From assembly GCA_900468805.1 (NCBI GenBank), contig UEIF01000007.1, positions 62,001 to 126,000 on the forward strand: 64,000 nucleotides of DNA. Reading direction: 5' to 3'. The stretch comes from Hyphomicrobiales bacterium (GTDB taxonomy: Bacteria; Pseudomonadota; Alphaproteobacteria; Rhizobiales; Rhizobiaceae). Positions 44,450 to 52,066 of this stretch are shown one piece after another. A program made the translations under genes and the position numbers. The first letter of the stretch is position 1. Each line of letters starts with the position of its first letter. The notes beneath the pieces are model-generated. The model had not been told where the DNA came from, made no database searches, and saw only the letters and a list, made by a program, of their open reading frames with translations.

Positions 44450-44517
44450 AAAAAGGCGGCGGCGAAACTTATCGCCCCCGCCACACATGCATCTGAAAAC
44501 GTCGAAAAAACGACGGC
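44450..44517 (-). terminator. Tandem terminators after rpsU
   Basis: Read on the minus strand: a CGTCG/CGACG hairpin over six T residues (44502-44517), then an 11-bp stem with one mismatch (44482-44472 with 44465-44455) followed by five T residues (44454-44450). They end rpsU transcription before the TPR gene. Confidence 0.75.
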
Positions 44518-44523
44518 ACCGCC

Positions 44524-44736
44524 TTAGTGTGCAACCAGACCTTCGCGCTGCGCGCGCTTGCGGGCCAGCTTGCGAACACGACTAACAGCCTCGGCCTTTT
44601 CGCGAGCACGCTTCTCTGACGGCTTTTCGTAATAGTCGCGCATCTTCATTTCGCGAAAAATGCCTTCGCGCTGCATCTTCTTCTTGAGAGCGCGGAGAGC
44701 CTGGTCAACATTGTTATCGCGGACAAGTACCTGCAC
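44524..44736 (-). CDS. rpsU: 30S ribosomal protein S21
   Basis: A 70-residue, strongly basic ribosomal protein ([20 protein letters not shown], then [20 protein letters not shown] and a C-terminal [11 protein letters not shown]). The start is GTG 44736, about 10 nt after AAAGGAA; the GTG at 44745 is too close to that site. S21 helps base pairing between the anti-Shine-Dalgarno and mRNA during initiation. It is monocistronic. Confidence 0.96.
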   Translation of the reverse strand: MQVLVRDNNVDQALRALKKKMQREGIFREMKMRDYYEKPSEKRAREKAEAVSRVRKLARKRAQREGLVAH

Positions 44737-44795
44737 GAGAATCACGTTCCTTTGGTTTGGTTGATACCGAAAGGCGGCGCAGCGCCCAGGGCAAA

Positions 44796-44801
44796 ATTAT
44801 A
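44796..44801 (-). promoter_or_regulatory. Probable -10 element of the rpsU promoter
   Basis: A perfect TATAAT on the minus strand (44801-44796) lies about 60 bp before the GTG start. No good -35 is visible at 17 bp, so the assignment rests on the -10 alone. Confidence 0.45.
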
Positions 44802-44917
44802 ACGTTCGCGCGGCCGCAGCCTTGCGATTGGTCACGCGAAATAGCAGATCGGGGGAGTGAAGTCCAGATGGCACACGTGCGAGTAGGCGGAAAAATACCG
44901 CCGATGATTACACGGAG

Positions 44918-46546
44918 CTAGGAGCGCGCCGTCTCGGGCTTGGTTTCGTCCAATGCGGCGATCGCCTCCTTCAGCGCTGCTATCACGCGGGAACGGTCGC
45001 CAGGCTCGAGCCGCGCCATATCCAGATGCAGGTCGAGACCGGCCAAATGCTCGCTTAGAACTCGGCTCTTGTGATCGGCGCCGAGCATCAGCCCGTCCAC
45101 GGCGTAGGGTACGATCTCCCGCTGGATCCCCTTCATGGTGATCGGCGGCAGGGGATGGGCATCGACGATATCCTTCACCAGCGCATAGGTTTCGTAGCTG
45201 ATGACGATCTCCCCGCCCTGGGCGATCGATTGCAGGCGCGCAGCCAGATTCGCTTCGGCGCCGATGATCGTATAGTCCATGCGGTCGTTGCTGCCGAAAT
45301 TGCCGACATTGCAGTAGCCACTGTTGATCCCCATGCGCACCACGAAGGGTTCTTCCGTGCCGTTTCTGCGCCACCTGTCCTTCAGTTCGCCGAGCCTGCG
45401 CTGCATATCGACTGCCATGCGCAGGCAAGCCTTGGCATCTTCTTCCGGCCCCTTGGTTTCGGGATCGCCGAAGAAGACCAGCATCGCGTCGCCGATGAAC
45501 TTGTCCACCGTGCCGCCGTGCTTCAGAGCGATCGTGGACATTTCGGTCAGATATTCGTTCAGCATCTCCGTCAGCGCTTCCGGCTGCAGGCGCTCGGTCG
45601 TCGCCGTGAAATCCTTGATGTCGGAGAAGAAGATCGTCAATCGCTTGCGCTCGGTGTGGACGACCACATCCTTCTGACCGCTGAAGATGCCTTTGTAGAT
45701 CTGCGGCGACAGGTAACGGGAAATCTTCAGCGAAACGCTGGCGAGGAACTCATTTGCCGCCTCCAGGTCGCGGTTGGCGTTGTGGATGACGCGCGTCTGC
45801 TGGCGCTGCAGGACAATGAAGCTGATGCCGATAATGGCGACGAACAGGAAATAGCAAAGCAGATATTTGAAGGCGAGAATATTGCTCGCATAGGGCTGAC
45901 GGATAATGACTTCCTGGATGCCGCGCACATCGCCCACCTTCCAGTCCTTCTTCGGGCTTTCGGGGTGGGTATTGTGACAGGCGACGCAGGCCTGGCCCAT
46001 AATGACGGGTGTGATGAGCCGCAGCGTATCGGTAAATCCGATGCGTGTCAGATCGGTCAGCGTCTGGCTGGAATTGGCGCGCAGCGAGGTCAGTGACGCC
46101 TTCTCGAAATTATCGAGATCGTGAGGTGCACGATTCCTGAAAGGCAAATCGGAGAGGAAGCGATAGGTAATATTGGCCTGCTGCTCCTTGATGACGTCGC
46201 CGAGTTCCAGTGAAAGCGTCGCCGGCAGCGGAATCGCGCCCGGAATATTGGCGTAGTTGTGGGAGACGACGGTGCCGTTGACGTCGCCCGCCTGATGGGC
46301 GGCAAGCACCCGGCCGACGACATTCGCCGAATAATAGGAGCGGATGCTCGTGACGAGCGAGCTCATGTCCCGCGCCTGCCGGCGCAGAGCGCTTTCGGAG
46401 AGATCACTGATATCGAGCCAGACGGCAAGCGGCAGCCCGGCCAGCATCGCCAACACGACGACGACCAGCCAGTAGCCGCTTCTGCGCGCGTTGAAAGCCG
46501 GATCTTCGGCAATTCTTGCCGTGGTCTCTCCTTGCGGATCTGCCAT
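44918..46546 (-). CDS. Class III adenylate/guanylate cyclase with c-type heme (Tll0287/DUF3365) sensor
   Basis: A 542-residue membrane cyclase. Helix 1 (about 25-43) and helix 2 (about 225-246) flank a periplasmic DUF3365 (Tll0287-like) domain with a CVACH heme-c motif (Cys187, Cys190, His191). The cytoplasmic catalytic domain (about 300-480) has IFFSDIKDFT (Asp309), DKFIGDAMLVFFGDP (Asp353) and YTIIGAEANLAARLQ, so both metal-binding Asp are present. It probably makes cAMP in response to redox state or a gas ligand. Divergent from the CHASE2 cyclase gene. Confidence 0.9.
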   Translation of the reverse strand: MADPQGETTARIAEDPAFNARRSGYWLVVVVLAMLAGLPLAVWLDISDLSESALRRQARDMSSLVTSIRSYYSANVVGRVLAAHQAGDVNGTVVSHNYANIPGAIPLPATLSLELGDVIKEQQANITYRFLSDLPFRNRAPHDLDNFEKASLTSLRANSSQTLTDLTRIGFTDTLRLITPVIMGQACVACHNTHPESPKKDWKVGDVRGIQEVIIRQPYASNILAFKYLLCYFLFVAIIGISFIVLQRQQTRVIHNANRDLEAANEFLASVSLKISRYLSPQIYKGIFSGQKDVVVHTERKRLTIFFSDIKDFTATTERLQPEALTEMLNEYLTEMSTIALKHGGTVDKFIGDAMLVFFGDPETKGPEEDAKACLRMAVDMQRRLGELKDRWRRNGTEEPFVVRMGINSGYCNVGNFGSNDRMDYTIIGAEANLAARLQSIAQGGEIVISYETYALVKDIVDAHPLPPITMKGIQREIVPYAVDGLMLGADHKSRVLSEHLAGLDLHLDMARLEPGDRSRVIAALKEAIAALDETKPETARS

Positions 46547-46841
46547 GGCTCATCCCCTTGACAATGATCGATTTGTTAAATCCCCTGAGACACAAGAACA
46601 TTTCGCCGCAGGCGCGGCAAGGCCGGTGCGTATAGGTCGGGCTAAAAGCGACGGCCAAATCTGGAAGTAATTCCACGCTGTGTTGCCGTTGCATCTCAGC
46701 GACAACCTGACCGATGCCGATAGCCGGATTCCGCTTTGTTGTTCAGCTTGTGAGTGAGCGAATGGCCTTTGGTGTCAAACAGGCGTAGCCTGCCTGCGGC
46801 GGGACGGCTCCTGGATCCGCCCGAGGGGAGGTCGGGAACGC

Positions 46842-49013
46842 ATGACGCGATTGCAGCAGATCGGTGTGCTGATCGGCCTGATCATCGTGGCTGCGCTCAC
46901 GATGTTCCGGGCAAGCGATCCGCCGGTGCTGAAGCAGATCCGCGACGTTACCTTCGATGAGTATCAGCGCCTTGTGCCGCGCAGCTTCGAAGCGGTGCCG
47001 GTTCGAGTGGTTGATATCGACGAGGCTTCCCTGCGGGAGTTCGGTCAGTGGCCATGGCCGCGCGACAGGCTGGCCACACTGGTTGAGCGCCTCTCCGACA
47101 TGGGAGCGGCGGCCATCGCCTTCGACGTCATCTTCGCAGAGCCCGACCGGATGTCCCCGCGCAATGTCATCCAGGAGGTGGAGGGCGTCGATCCATCGCT
47201 CGCCGCGCAACTGCCTGACAATGACGAGATCTTCGCCCAGTCGATCGAAGGAAAGCCTGTCGTTCTCGGCTTCGGGCTTTCCAATGAAGGCAACTACAAG
47301 CCGCCGGTAAAAGCCGGCTTTGCCTTTACAGGTGAAAGTCCGCTGTCGGCGCCTCCGCATCTGAACGCTTCCACGCCGCTCCGGCCGAGGCTGGAAGCGA
47401 ATGCCTTGGGGCTTGGCCATGTCAGTCTCAATCCGGGCAGCCCGTCATCGGTGGTCCGCGCGGTGCCGCTGTTCCTCAGCGATGGCGAACAGTTCTATCC
47501 CAATCTTGCGATCGAAGCTTTGAGGGTGGCGCAGGGTGCCTCGACCTATGTGCTGGCCGGCGCACCCGACCGCGCAGGGATCATCACCTCGGCGAAGATT
47601 GGCGATTTCGTCGTTCCGCTGACGGCTGCCGGAGAGATCTGGCTTTATGTGACGCCGAACCGGGCAGAGCGCTACGTCTCGGCTCGAAAAGTCCTTGCAA
47701 CCGGCGGCGTGGCCTCCGATGTCGCTGCTCAGATCGAAGGAAGCATCATATTCGTCGGCACTTCTGCGGTCGGGCTGCAGGATATCCGCACCACCGCGCT
47801 CGGAGAAAACGTGCCGGGTGTTTCGCTACAGGCCCAGACTGTCGAGCAGATCCTTTCGGGCCGCTACCTGTCACGGCCGGACTGGGCCGACGGGCTGGAG
47901 ATCCTCTCCATTGCCGTGCTCGGCTTCCTGCTCGTCATCATCACCACCTTCGTCAGTCCTGCCGTGGCGCTGGTTTGCGGCCTGGCGATTACCGCGATGG
48001 CGCTTGCTGCTTCGTGGGTTTCTTTTCTCTATGCCGGTCTGCTGTTTGATCCGCTGGCGCCTATTATCAGCGGTTCCATCACCCATTTTGCCGCGACATC
48101 GTTCCGTATCCTCGTCATAGACAGGGAGCGGCGGGAAGTGCGGCGCGCCTTCGGCCATTACCTCTCGCCCTCGCTGCTCCACCGGATCGAGCATACGCCC
48201 GACGCGCTGAAGCTTGGTGGGGACGAGCGCGAGCTCACCATGATGTTCGTCGACGTGCGCAATTTCACGGAAATCAGTGAAAGGCTGACGCCGACCGCCG
48301 TCGTCCAGTTCCTGAATACGCTGCTCGATGCCCTGAGCCGTCACGTCGTGGGGAACGAGGGAACGCTCGATAAATTCATCGGCGATTCCATCATGGCGTT
48401 CTGGAATGCGCCGGTCGATGTTTCGGATCATGCAGCAAAAGCGCTGCGGGCAGCACTCGCCATGCGGGAGACGCTCGCCGAGCTCAATGCCCGCGATGCC
48501 TTCGGTTTCGGCAGCGCTGAGCAGGTGAGGATCGGCATCGGCATCCATACAGGCCTTGCCTGTGTCGGCAACATGGGCGCGAAGACACGTTTCAACTATT
48601 CGGCGGTCGGTGACGCCGTGAATGTCGCGGCGCGCCTCGAATCCTGCTGCAAGGACGTCGGCTTCGATATCCTGATCTCCGACAGCACGGCGCGGACGCA
48701 GAGCGGAGCGGCGCTGCTGGAGGCAGGAGCTGTTCCGCTCAAGGGAAAGAGCAGCCGAACGCAGATCTTTGCAGTGGTCGGCGATAAGAAGGTCGCTGCC
48801 TCCTCGGAATTCGGTGCCCTGCATCTCGTCCATGAGGACGTGATGAGCGCCTTGCGCGGGCGTTCGAGGAACAGCCGCAAGCTGATCGGTGCTGCAAAGC
48901 TCGCCGGGGTACAAGTCTTGCCCGGCCTCACAGAGTTCTACGAACGGATATCGGGCAGGAACGATCATTTCCGGGAGGATATCGGCCTGCCGGAAAAGCA
49001 GGCAGGGGAATAG
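46842..49013 (+). CDS. Class III adenylate cyclase with CHASE2 sensor
   Basis: A 723-residue protein: N-terminal helix (about 5-22), large periplasmic CHASE2 domain (about 28-335, with VRVVDIDEASLREFGQWPWPRD and AAIAFDVIFAEPD), three helices (about 345-415), then a catalytic domain (about 455-640) with MMFVDVRNFTEISERL, DKFIGDSIMAFWNAP and FNYSAVGDAVNVAARLE. Both metal Asp residues are present. It probably makes cAMP. It is convergent with a FecR-domain protein (stops 4 bp apart) and divergent from the heme cyclase, forming a signalling cluster. Confidence 0.9.
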   Translation: MTRLQQIGVLIGLIIVAALTMFRASDPPVLKQIRDVTFDEYQRLVPRSFEAVPVRVVDIDEASLREFGQWPWPRDRLATLVERLSDMGAAAIAFDVIFAEPDRMSPRNVIQEVEGVDPSLAAQLPDNDEIFAQSIEGKPVVLGFGLSNEGNYKPPVKAGFAFTGESPLSAPPHLNASTPLRPRLEANALGLGHVSLNPGSPSSVVRAVPLFLSDGEQFYPNLAIEALRVAQGASTYVLAGAPDRAGIITSAKIGDFVVPLTAAGEIWLYVTPNRAERYVSARKVLATGGVASDVAAQIEGSIIFVGTSAVGLQDIRTTALGENVPGVSLQAQTVEQILSGRYLSRPDWADGLEILSIAVLGFLLVIITTFVSPAVALVCGLAITAMALAASWVSFLYAGLLFDPLAPIISGSITHFAATSFRILVIDRERREVRRAFGHYLSPSLLHRIEHTPDALKLGGDERELTMMFVDVRNFTEISERLTPTAVVQFLNTLLDALSRHVVGNEGTLDKFIGDSIMAFWNAPVDVSDHAAKALRAALAMRETLAELNARDAFGFGSAEQVRIGIGIHTGLACVGNMGAKTRFNYSAVGDAVNVAARLESCCKDVGFDILISDSTARTQSGAALLEAGAVPLKGKSSRTQIFAVVGDKKVAASSEFGALHLVHEDVMSALRGRSRNSRKLIGAAKLAGVQVLPGLTEFYERISGRNDHFREDIGLPEKQAGE

Positions 49014-49017
49014 TCAG

Positions 49018-50217
49018 TCAGCGATTGCGGTTCCCGCCGCCATTTCGGTCCCTGCCGCCATTTCCGCTCCAGCCACCATTTCCGCCCCAGCCGCGATTCC
49101 GCTCATGGTCATGATCCCGGTCTCTTCCAGCGCTCTTGTCGTTGCCGGCGGTCGGGTTTTCACCGCCGCTTCTTTCCTGCCTGCCCGGCCCGTCCTGATG
49201 GCTGCGGTCCTGATGGTTGTCTGCCCTTTCTGTACGGCTGGGCCTGTCGGGCGCGTCATGTCTATCTGCATGATCGGATCTATCGTGCCGGTCCGGCCTT
49301 CCATGATTGCCATGGCGATCGTTTCTGTCGTGCTTATCCTTCCAGCCATGCTTGTCGTGTTCGCCATGCCAGCCATGTTTCGGCCCATCATGGTGGGGTT
49401 TGTCGTGGTGGGGCTTGCCGTTATTCGGTTTTTCCGGCCGCTGCTTCGGTGGATCATCCTGCTTTTGTAGTTGCCGTGGGGGCGGCGGATCCGGATCCCG
49501 TGACAGCGGTGCTGGGCGAACCCGGTCCTTGCGCTCAGGGTCGACCGAGGCCATCCGGCAGCCGCCGAGCAGGCCAAGGCCGCCCGTCAGGCTCTGATTG
49601 CCGGAGAGGAAGGGGAGGGCGCGCTGGTTGCCCAATCTCTGCAGCACGGTGCGGTTGACGGGCTGGGTATCCGTCATGTTGCCGTTCGGCCGGGCAACGA
49701 CGCAATCGCAACGTTGCTGCAGTTGCCGGCAGCCACCGGGGCCGCAAAAGGTGGCCGCGCCGTTCAGCAACACCACGGCTGTCGTGCCGTCGGGGCCGAC
49801 ATAGAAATCGAAGGCGGTGCCGCGTACACCGATCGTGCCGGCCGGGGTCTGGATCTGATAGGCGGAGGATTTCGAATTGCCGCTGACCCAGCGGAATGTG
49901 CCCTTGGCCGCCTTGATGGAGAGGCGTTTGACGGAATCGGTATCGTCGAAAACATATTTGTCGATGACGACAGACGAGCCCCAGCCGACGGCAAGCTTGG
50001 TACCGTCGCGGAATATGAACTGACCTAGCCCTGATTGCGAGGTGCGGATGCGCTCGTCGCGGTGGACCACGTCGTTGACGATGATCGGGCCACCCTGTCC
50101 GCTCACTTCGGTTCTGATGAGGGTTGCCTGGCCGACAGGTTCAGCGGCAAGCGTAGGCCATGCGCTTAACAGCGCGAAGCACAAGCCCGCGATCCCTATG
50201 CTACGCAAACCCAACAT
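49018..50217 (-). CDS. Exported FecR-domain protein with low-complexity His/Asp/Arg-rich tail
   Basis: A 399-residue protein with a signal peptide (MLGLRSIGIAGLCFALLSAW, cleaved after LAA), a FecR domain (about 30-150: FRDGTKLAVGWGSSVVIDKYVF, GTFRWVSG, IQTPAGTIGVRGTAFDF) and a tail of about 200 residues rich in His, Asp, Arg, Pro, Gly and Asn. FecR domains outside TonB systems are periplasmic and often occur beside CHASE2 cyclases, as here. ATG 50217 is preferred to GTG 50229 because it begins the signal peptide. The tail may bind metal; function unknown. Confidence 0.85.
   Translation of the reverse strand: MLGLRSIGIAGLCFALLSAWPTLAAEPVGQATLIRTEVSGQGGPIIVNDVVHRDERIRTSQSGLGQFIFRDGTKLAVGWGSSVVIDKYVFDDTDSVKRLSIKAAKGTFRWVSGNSKSSAYQIQTPAGTIGVRGTAFDFYVGPDGTTAVVLLNGAATFCGPGGCRQLQQRCDCVVARPNGNMTDTQPVNRTVLQRLGNQRALPFLSGNQSLTGGLGLLGGCRMASVDPERKDRVRPAPLSRDPDPPPPRQLQKQDDPPKQRPEKPNNGKPHHDKPHHDGPKHGWHGEHDKHGWKDKHDRNDRHGNHGRPDRHDRSDHADRHDAPDRPSRTERADNHQDRSHQDGPGRQERSGGENPTAGNDKSAGRDRDHDHERNRGWGGNGGWSGNGGRDRNGGGNRNR
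49033..49105 (-). repeat. Imperfect 18-bp tandem repeats in the FecR-protein tail
   Basis: About four copies of a roughly 18-bp unit (of the type ccgccatttccgctccag on the plus strand) encode a Gly-Asn-Gly-Gly-x-x-like hexapeptide near the C-terminus. The copies differ by a few bases. This is a coding tandem repeat, not a CRISPR. Confidence 0.5.
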
Positions 50218-50249
50218 GTGACACCCCACATATCAGAATATTAGCATTT

Positions 50250-50271
50250 GCAGGCGGCCGCTTCTGCCTGC
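50250..50271. repeat. Hairpin in the FecR/soxB intergenic region
   Basis: GCAGGC (50250-50255) / GCCTGC (50266-50271) with a 10-nt loop. The surrounding 240-bp gap between the divergent FecR and soxB genes shows no other clear signal. Confidence 0.4.
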
Positions 50272-50458
50272 CCTGTTGGGTGAGAAAAGGGTTATGCCGC
50301 ATTTGCGAAGGGAGGCAGCCGTAAACGGAGGCGGTGCACCTGTCGTCGTGTCAAAACAAAAGCTCTTTCACGTCGCAAAAGAACCGTTGTGCCGCAATTC
50401 GATTTGCGATTTGTATGGCCACGACGAAAATACCGTTGCCTGAAGGAGATGATGGCGG

Positions 50459-51712
50459 ATGCGGAAATATTCGGTTTTTGCCGTAGCGCGGGAGGCTCTG
50501 CGCGGGCACAGGGGCTGGGAAAAGCAGTGGACCTCGCCGGAGCCGCGATCCGAATATGACGTCATCATCATCGGCGGCGGCGGCCACGGGCTGGGCGCGG
50601 CCTATTATCTCGCCAAGGAGCATGGCATCACCAACGTGGCGGTGCTGGAAAAGGGCTGGCTCGGTGGCGGCAATACCGGCCGCAACACCACCATCATCCG
50701 CTCCAACTATCTCTATGAAGAGAGCATGCACATTTACGAGCACTCGATGAAGCTCTGGGAAGGGCTGTCTCAGGAGCTCAACTACAATGTCATGTATTCG
50801 CCGCGTGGCGTGATGATGCTGTCACACAATGTGCACGACACGCAAAGCTTCAAGCGGCATATTCATGCCAACCGGCTTTACGGCATCGACAATGAGTGGC
50901 TGACGCCGGAGCAGGCCAAGGCCTATTGCCCGCCCCTCGATATTTCGGCGACCGCGCGCTATCCGATCAACGGTGCAGCCCTGCAGCGCCGCGGCGGTAC
51001 GGCGCGTCACGATGCTGTTGCATGGGGTTATGCGCGTGCGGCGTCCGACCGTGGCGTCCACATCATCCAGAATTGCGAAGTCACCGGCATCCGCCGCGGC
51101 GCTGATGGACGTGTGACCGGTGTCGAGACCAACAGGGGCTTCATCGGCGCAAAGAAGGTCGGCGTGTCTGCTGCCGGCCACACGACAACAATCATGCGGA
51201 TGGCGGATGTGCGCGTGCCGCTGCAATCGAGCCCGCTGCAGGCGCTGGTGTCAGAGCCGCTGAAGCCGATCTTCCCCTGCGTCGTCATGTCGAACACGGT
51301 GCATGCCTATATCTCGCAATCCGACAAGGGCGAGCTCGTCATCGGCGCGGGCACGGACCAGTATAATTCCTACTCGCAGACCGGCGGCCTGCAGATCATC
51401 ACGCACACACTCGATGCCATCTGCGAGCTCTTCCCGATGTTCCGCCGCGTGAAGATGATGCGCCAATGGGGCGGGATCGTCGACAATACGCCGGATCGTT
51501 CAGCCATCCAGTCGAAGACGCCGGTTCCCGGACTTTACGTCAATTGCGGCTGGGGCACCGGCGGCTTCAAGGCGACACCAGGTTCGGCCAATCTCTTCGC
51601 GCACCTGATCGCCCGCGACGAGCCGCACAAGTTCAATGCTGGGCTGACGCTGGAGCGTTTCCGTTCCGGCCGGCTGATCGACGAGGCGGCCGCTGCCGCC
51701 GTCGCGCACTGA
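50459..51712 (+). CDS. soxB: Sarcosine oxidase subunit beta
   Basis: The 417-residue catalytic flavoprotein subunit of heterotetrameric sarcosine oxidase, which demethylates sarcosine to glycine and passes the one-carbon unit to tetrahydrofolate. The FAD motif is DVIIIGGGGHGLGAAYYLA (about residues 34-52), with LGGGNTGRNTTIIRSNYLYEES and the C-terminal NCGWGTGGFKATPGSA. Length and motifs match SoxB exactly. ATG 50459 is preceded by AAGGAGATGATGGCGG. First gene of soxBDAG. Confidence 0.95.
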   Translation: MRKYSVFAVAREALRGHRGWEKQWTSPEPRSEYDVIIIGGGGHGLGAAYYLAKEHGITNVAVLEKGWLGGGNTGRNTTIIRSNYLYEESMHIYEHSMKLWEGLSQELNYNVMYSPRGVMMLSHNVHDTQSFKRHIHANRLYGIDNEWLTPEQAKAYCPPLDISATARYPINGAALQRRGGTARHDAVAWGYARAASDRGVHIIQNCEVTGIRRGADGRVTGVETNRGFIGAKKVGVSAAGHTTTIMRMADVRVPLQSSPLQALVSEPLKPIFPCVVMSNTVHAYISQSDKGELVIGAGTDQYNSYSQTGGLQIITHTLDAICELFPMFRRVKMMRQWGGIVDNTPDRSAIQSKTPVPGLYVNCGWGTGGFKATPGSANLFAHLIARDEPHKFNAGLTLERFRSGRLIDEAAAAAVAH

Positions 51713-51724
51713 CAGGAGGACGAC

Positions 51725-52066
51725 ATGCTGCTGATTTACTGCCCCTACTGTCACGAAGAGCGCTCCGAGCTCGAGTTTCGTGGTGCCGGTGACGCCCATA
51801 TCGTTCGGCCGGCCAATATAGCCTCAATCTCTGATGAGCAGTTCGAGGAATATTTCTTCCTGCGCGACAATCCGAAAGGCCTGATTTTCGAGCGCTGGCG
51901 GCACATGCACGGCTGCGGGCGCTTCTTCAACGCGGCGCGCGATACTATCAGCGACAAGTTCATCGTGACCTACAGGGCCGGCGAACCCAGGCCCGACATC
52001 GGAACTGCGGCCGAGCCGCATGCGCCGGTCGAGACCTACGAAGCAGTTGAAGGAGAGGCCCAATGA
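51725..52066 (+). CDS. soxD: Sarcosine oxidase subunit delta
   Basis: A 113-residue zinc-binding subunit with CPYC near the N-terminus, then ISDEQFEEYFFLRDNPKGLI, ERWRHMHGCGRFFNAARDT and ITYRAGE-like end, all SoxD features (three Cys and one His for zinc). The C-terminus is slightly longer than usual. It lies 12 bp after soxB and overlaps soxA by 4 bp (ATGA at 52063-52066). Confidence 0.94.
   Translation: MLLIYCPYCHEERSELEFRGAGDAHIVRPANIASISDEQFEEYFFLRDNPKGLIFERWRHMHGCGRFFNAARDTISDKFIVTYRAGEPRPDIGTAAEPHAPVETYEAVEGEAQ

Noticed and set aside
46547..46841. A shared operator between the two divergent cyclase genes
   Set aside because: I found no convincing inverted or direct repeat in this 295-bp gap; only the divergent arrangement itself is notable.
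49033..49105. Possible CRISPR-like repeats
   Set aside because: The units are about 18 bp, adjacent without spacers, imperfect and in frame with a coding tail, so they are coding tandem repeats.
49018..49577. Gly/Ala/Arg-rich open frames in the low-complexity tail region of the FecR gene
   Set aside because: The frame with signal peptide and FecR domain explains the DNA; the other frames are low-complexity by-products of the repeats.
50351..50743. 130-codon minus-strand frame across the soxB start
   Set aside because: It overlaps the FAD-binding N-terminus of SoxB, has no recognisable domain and no good ribosome site.
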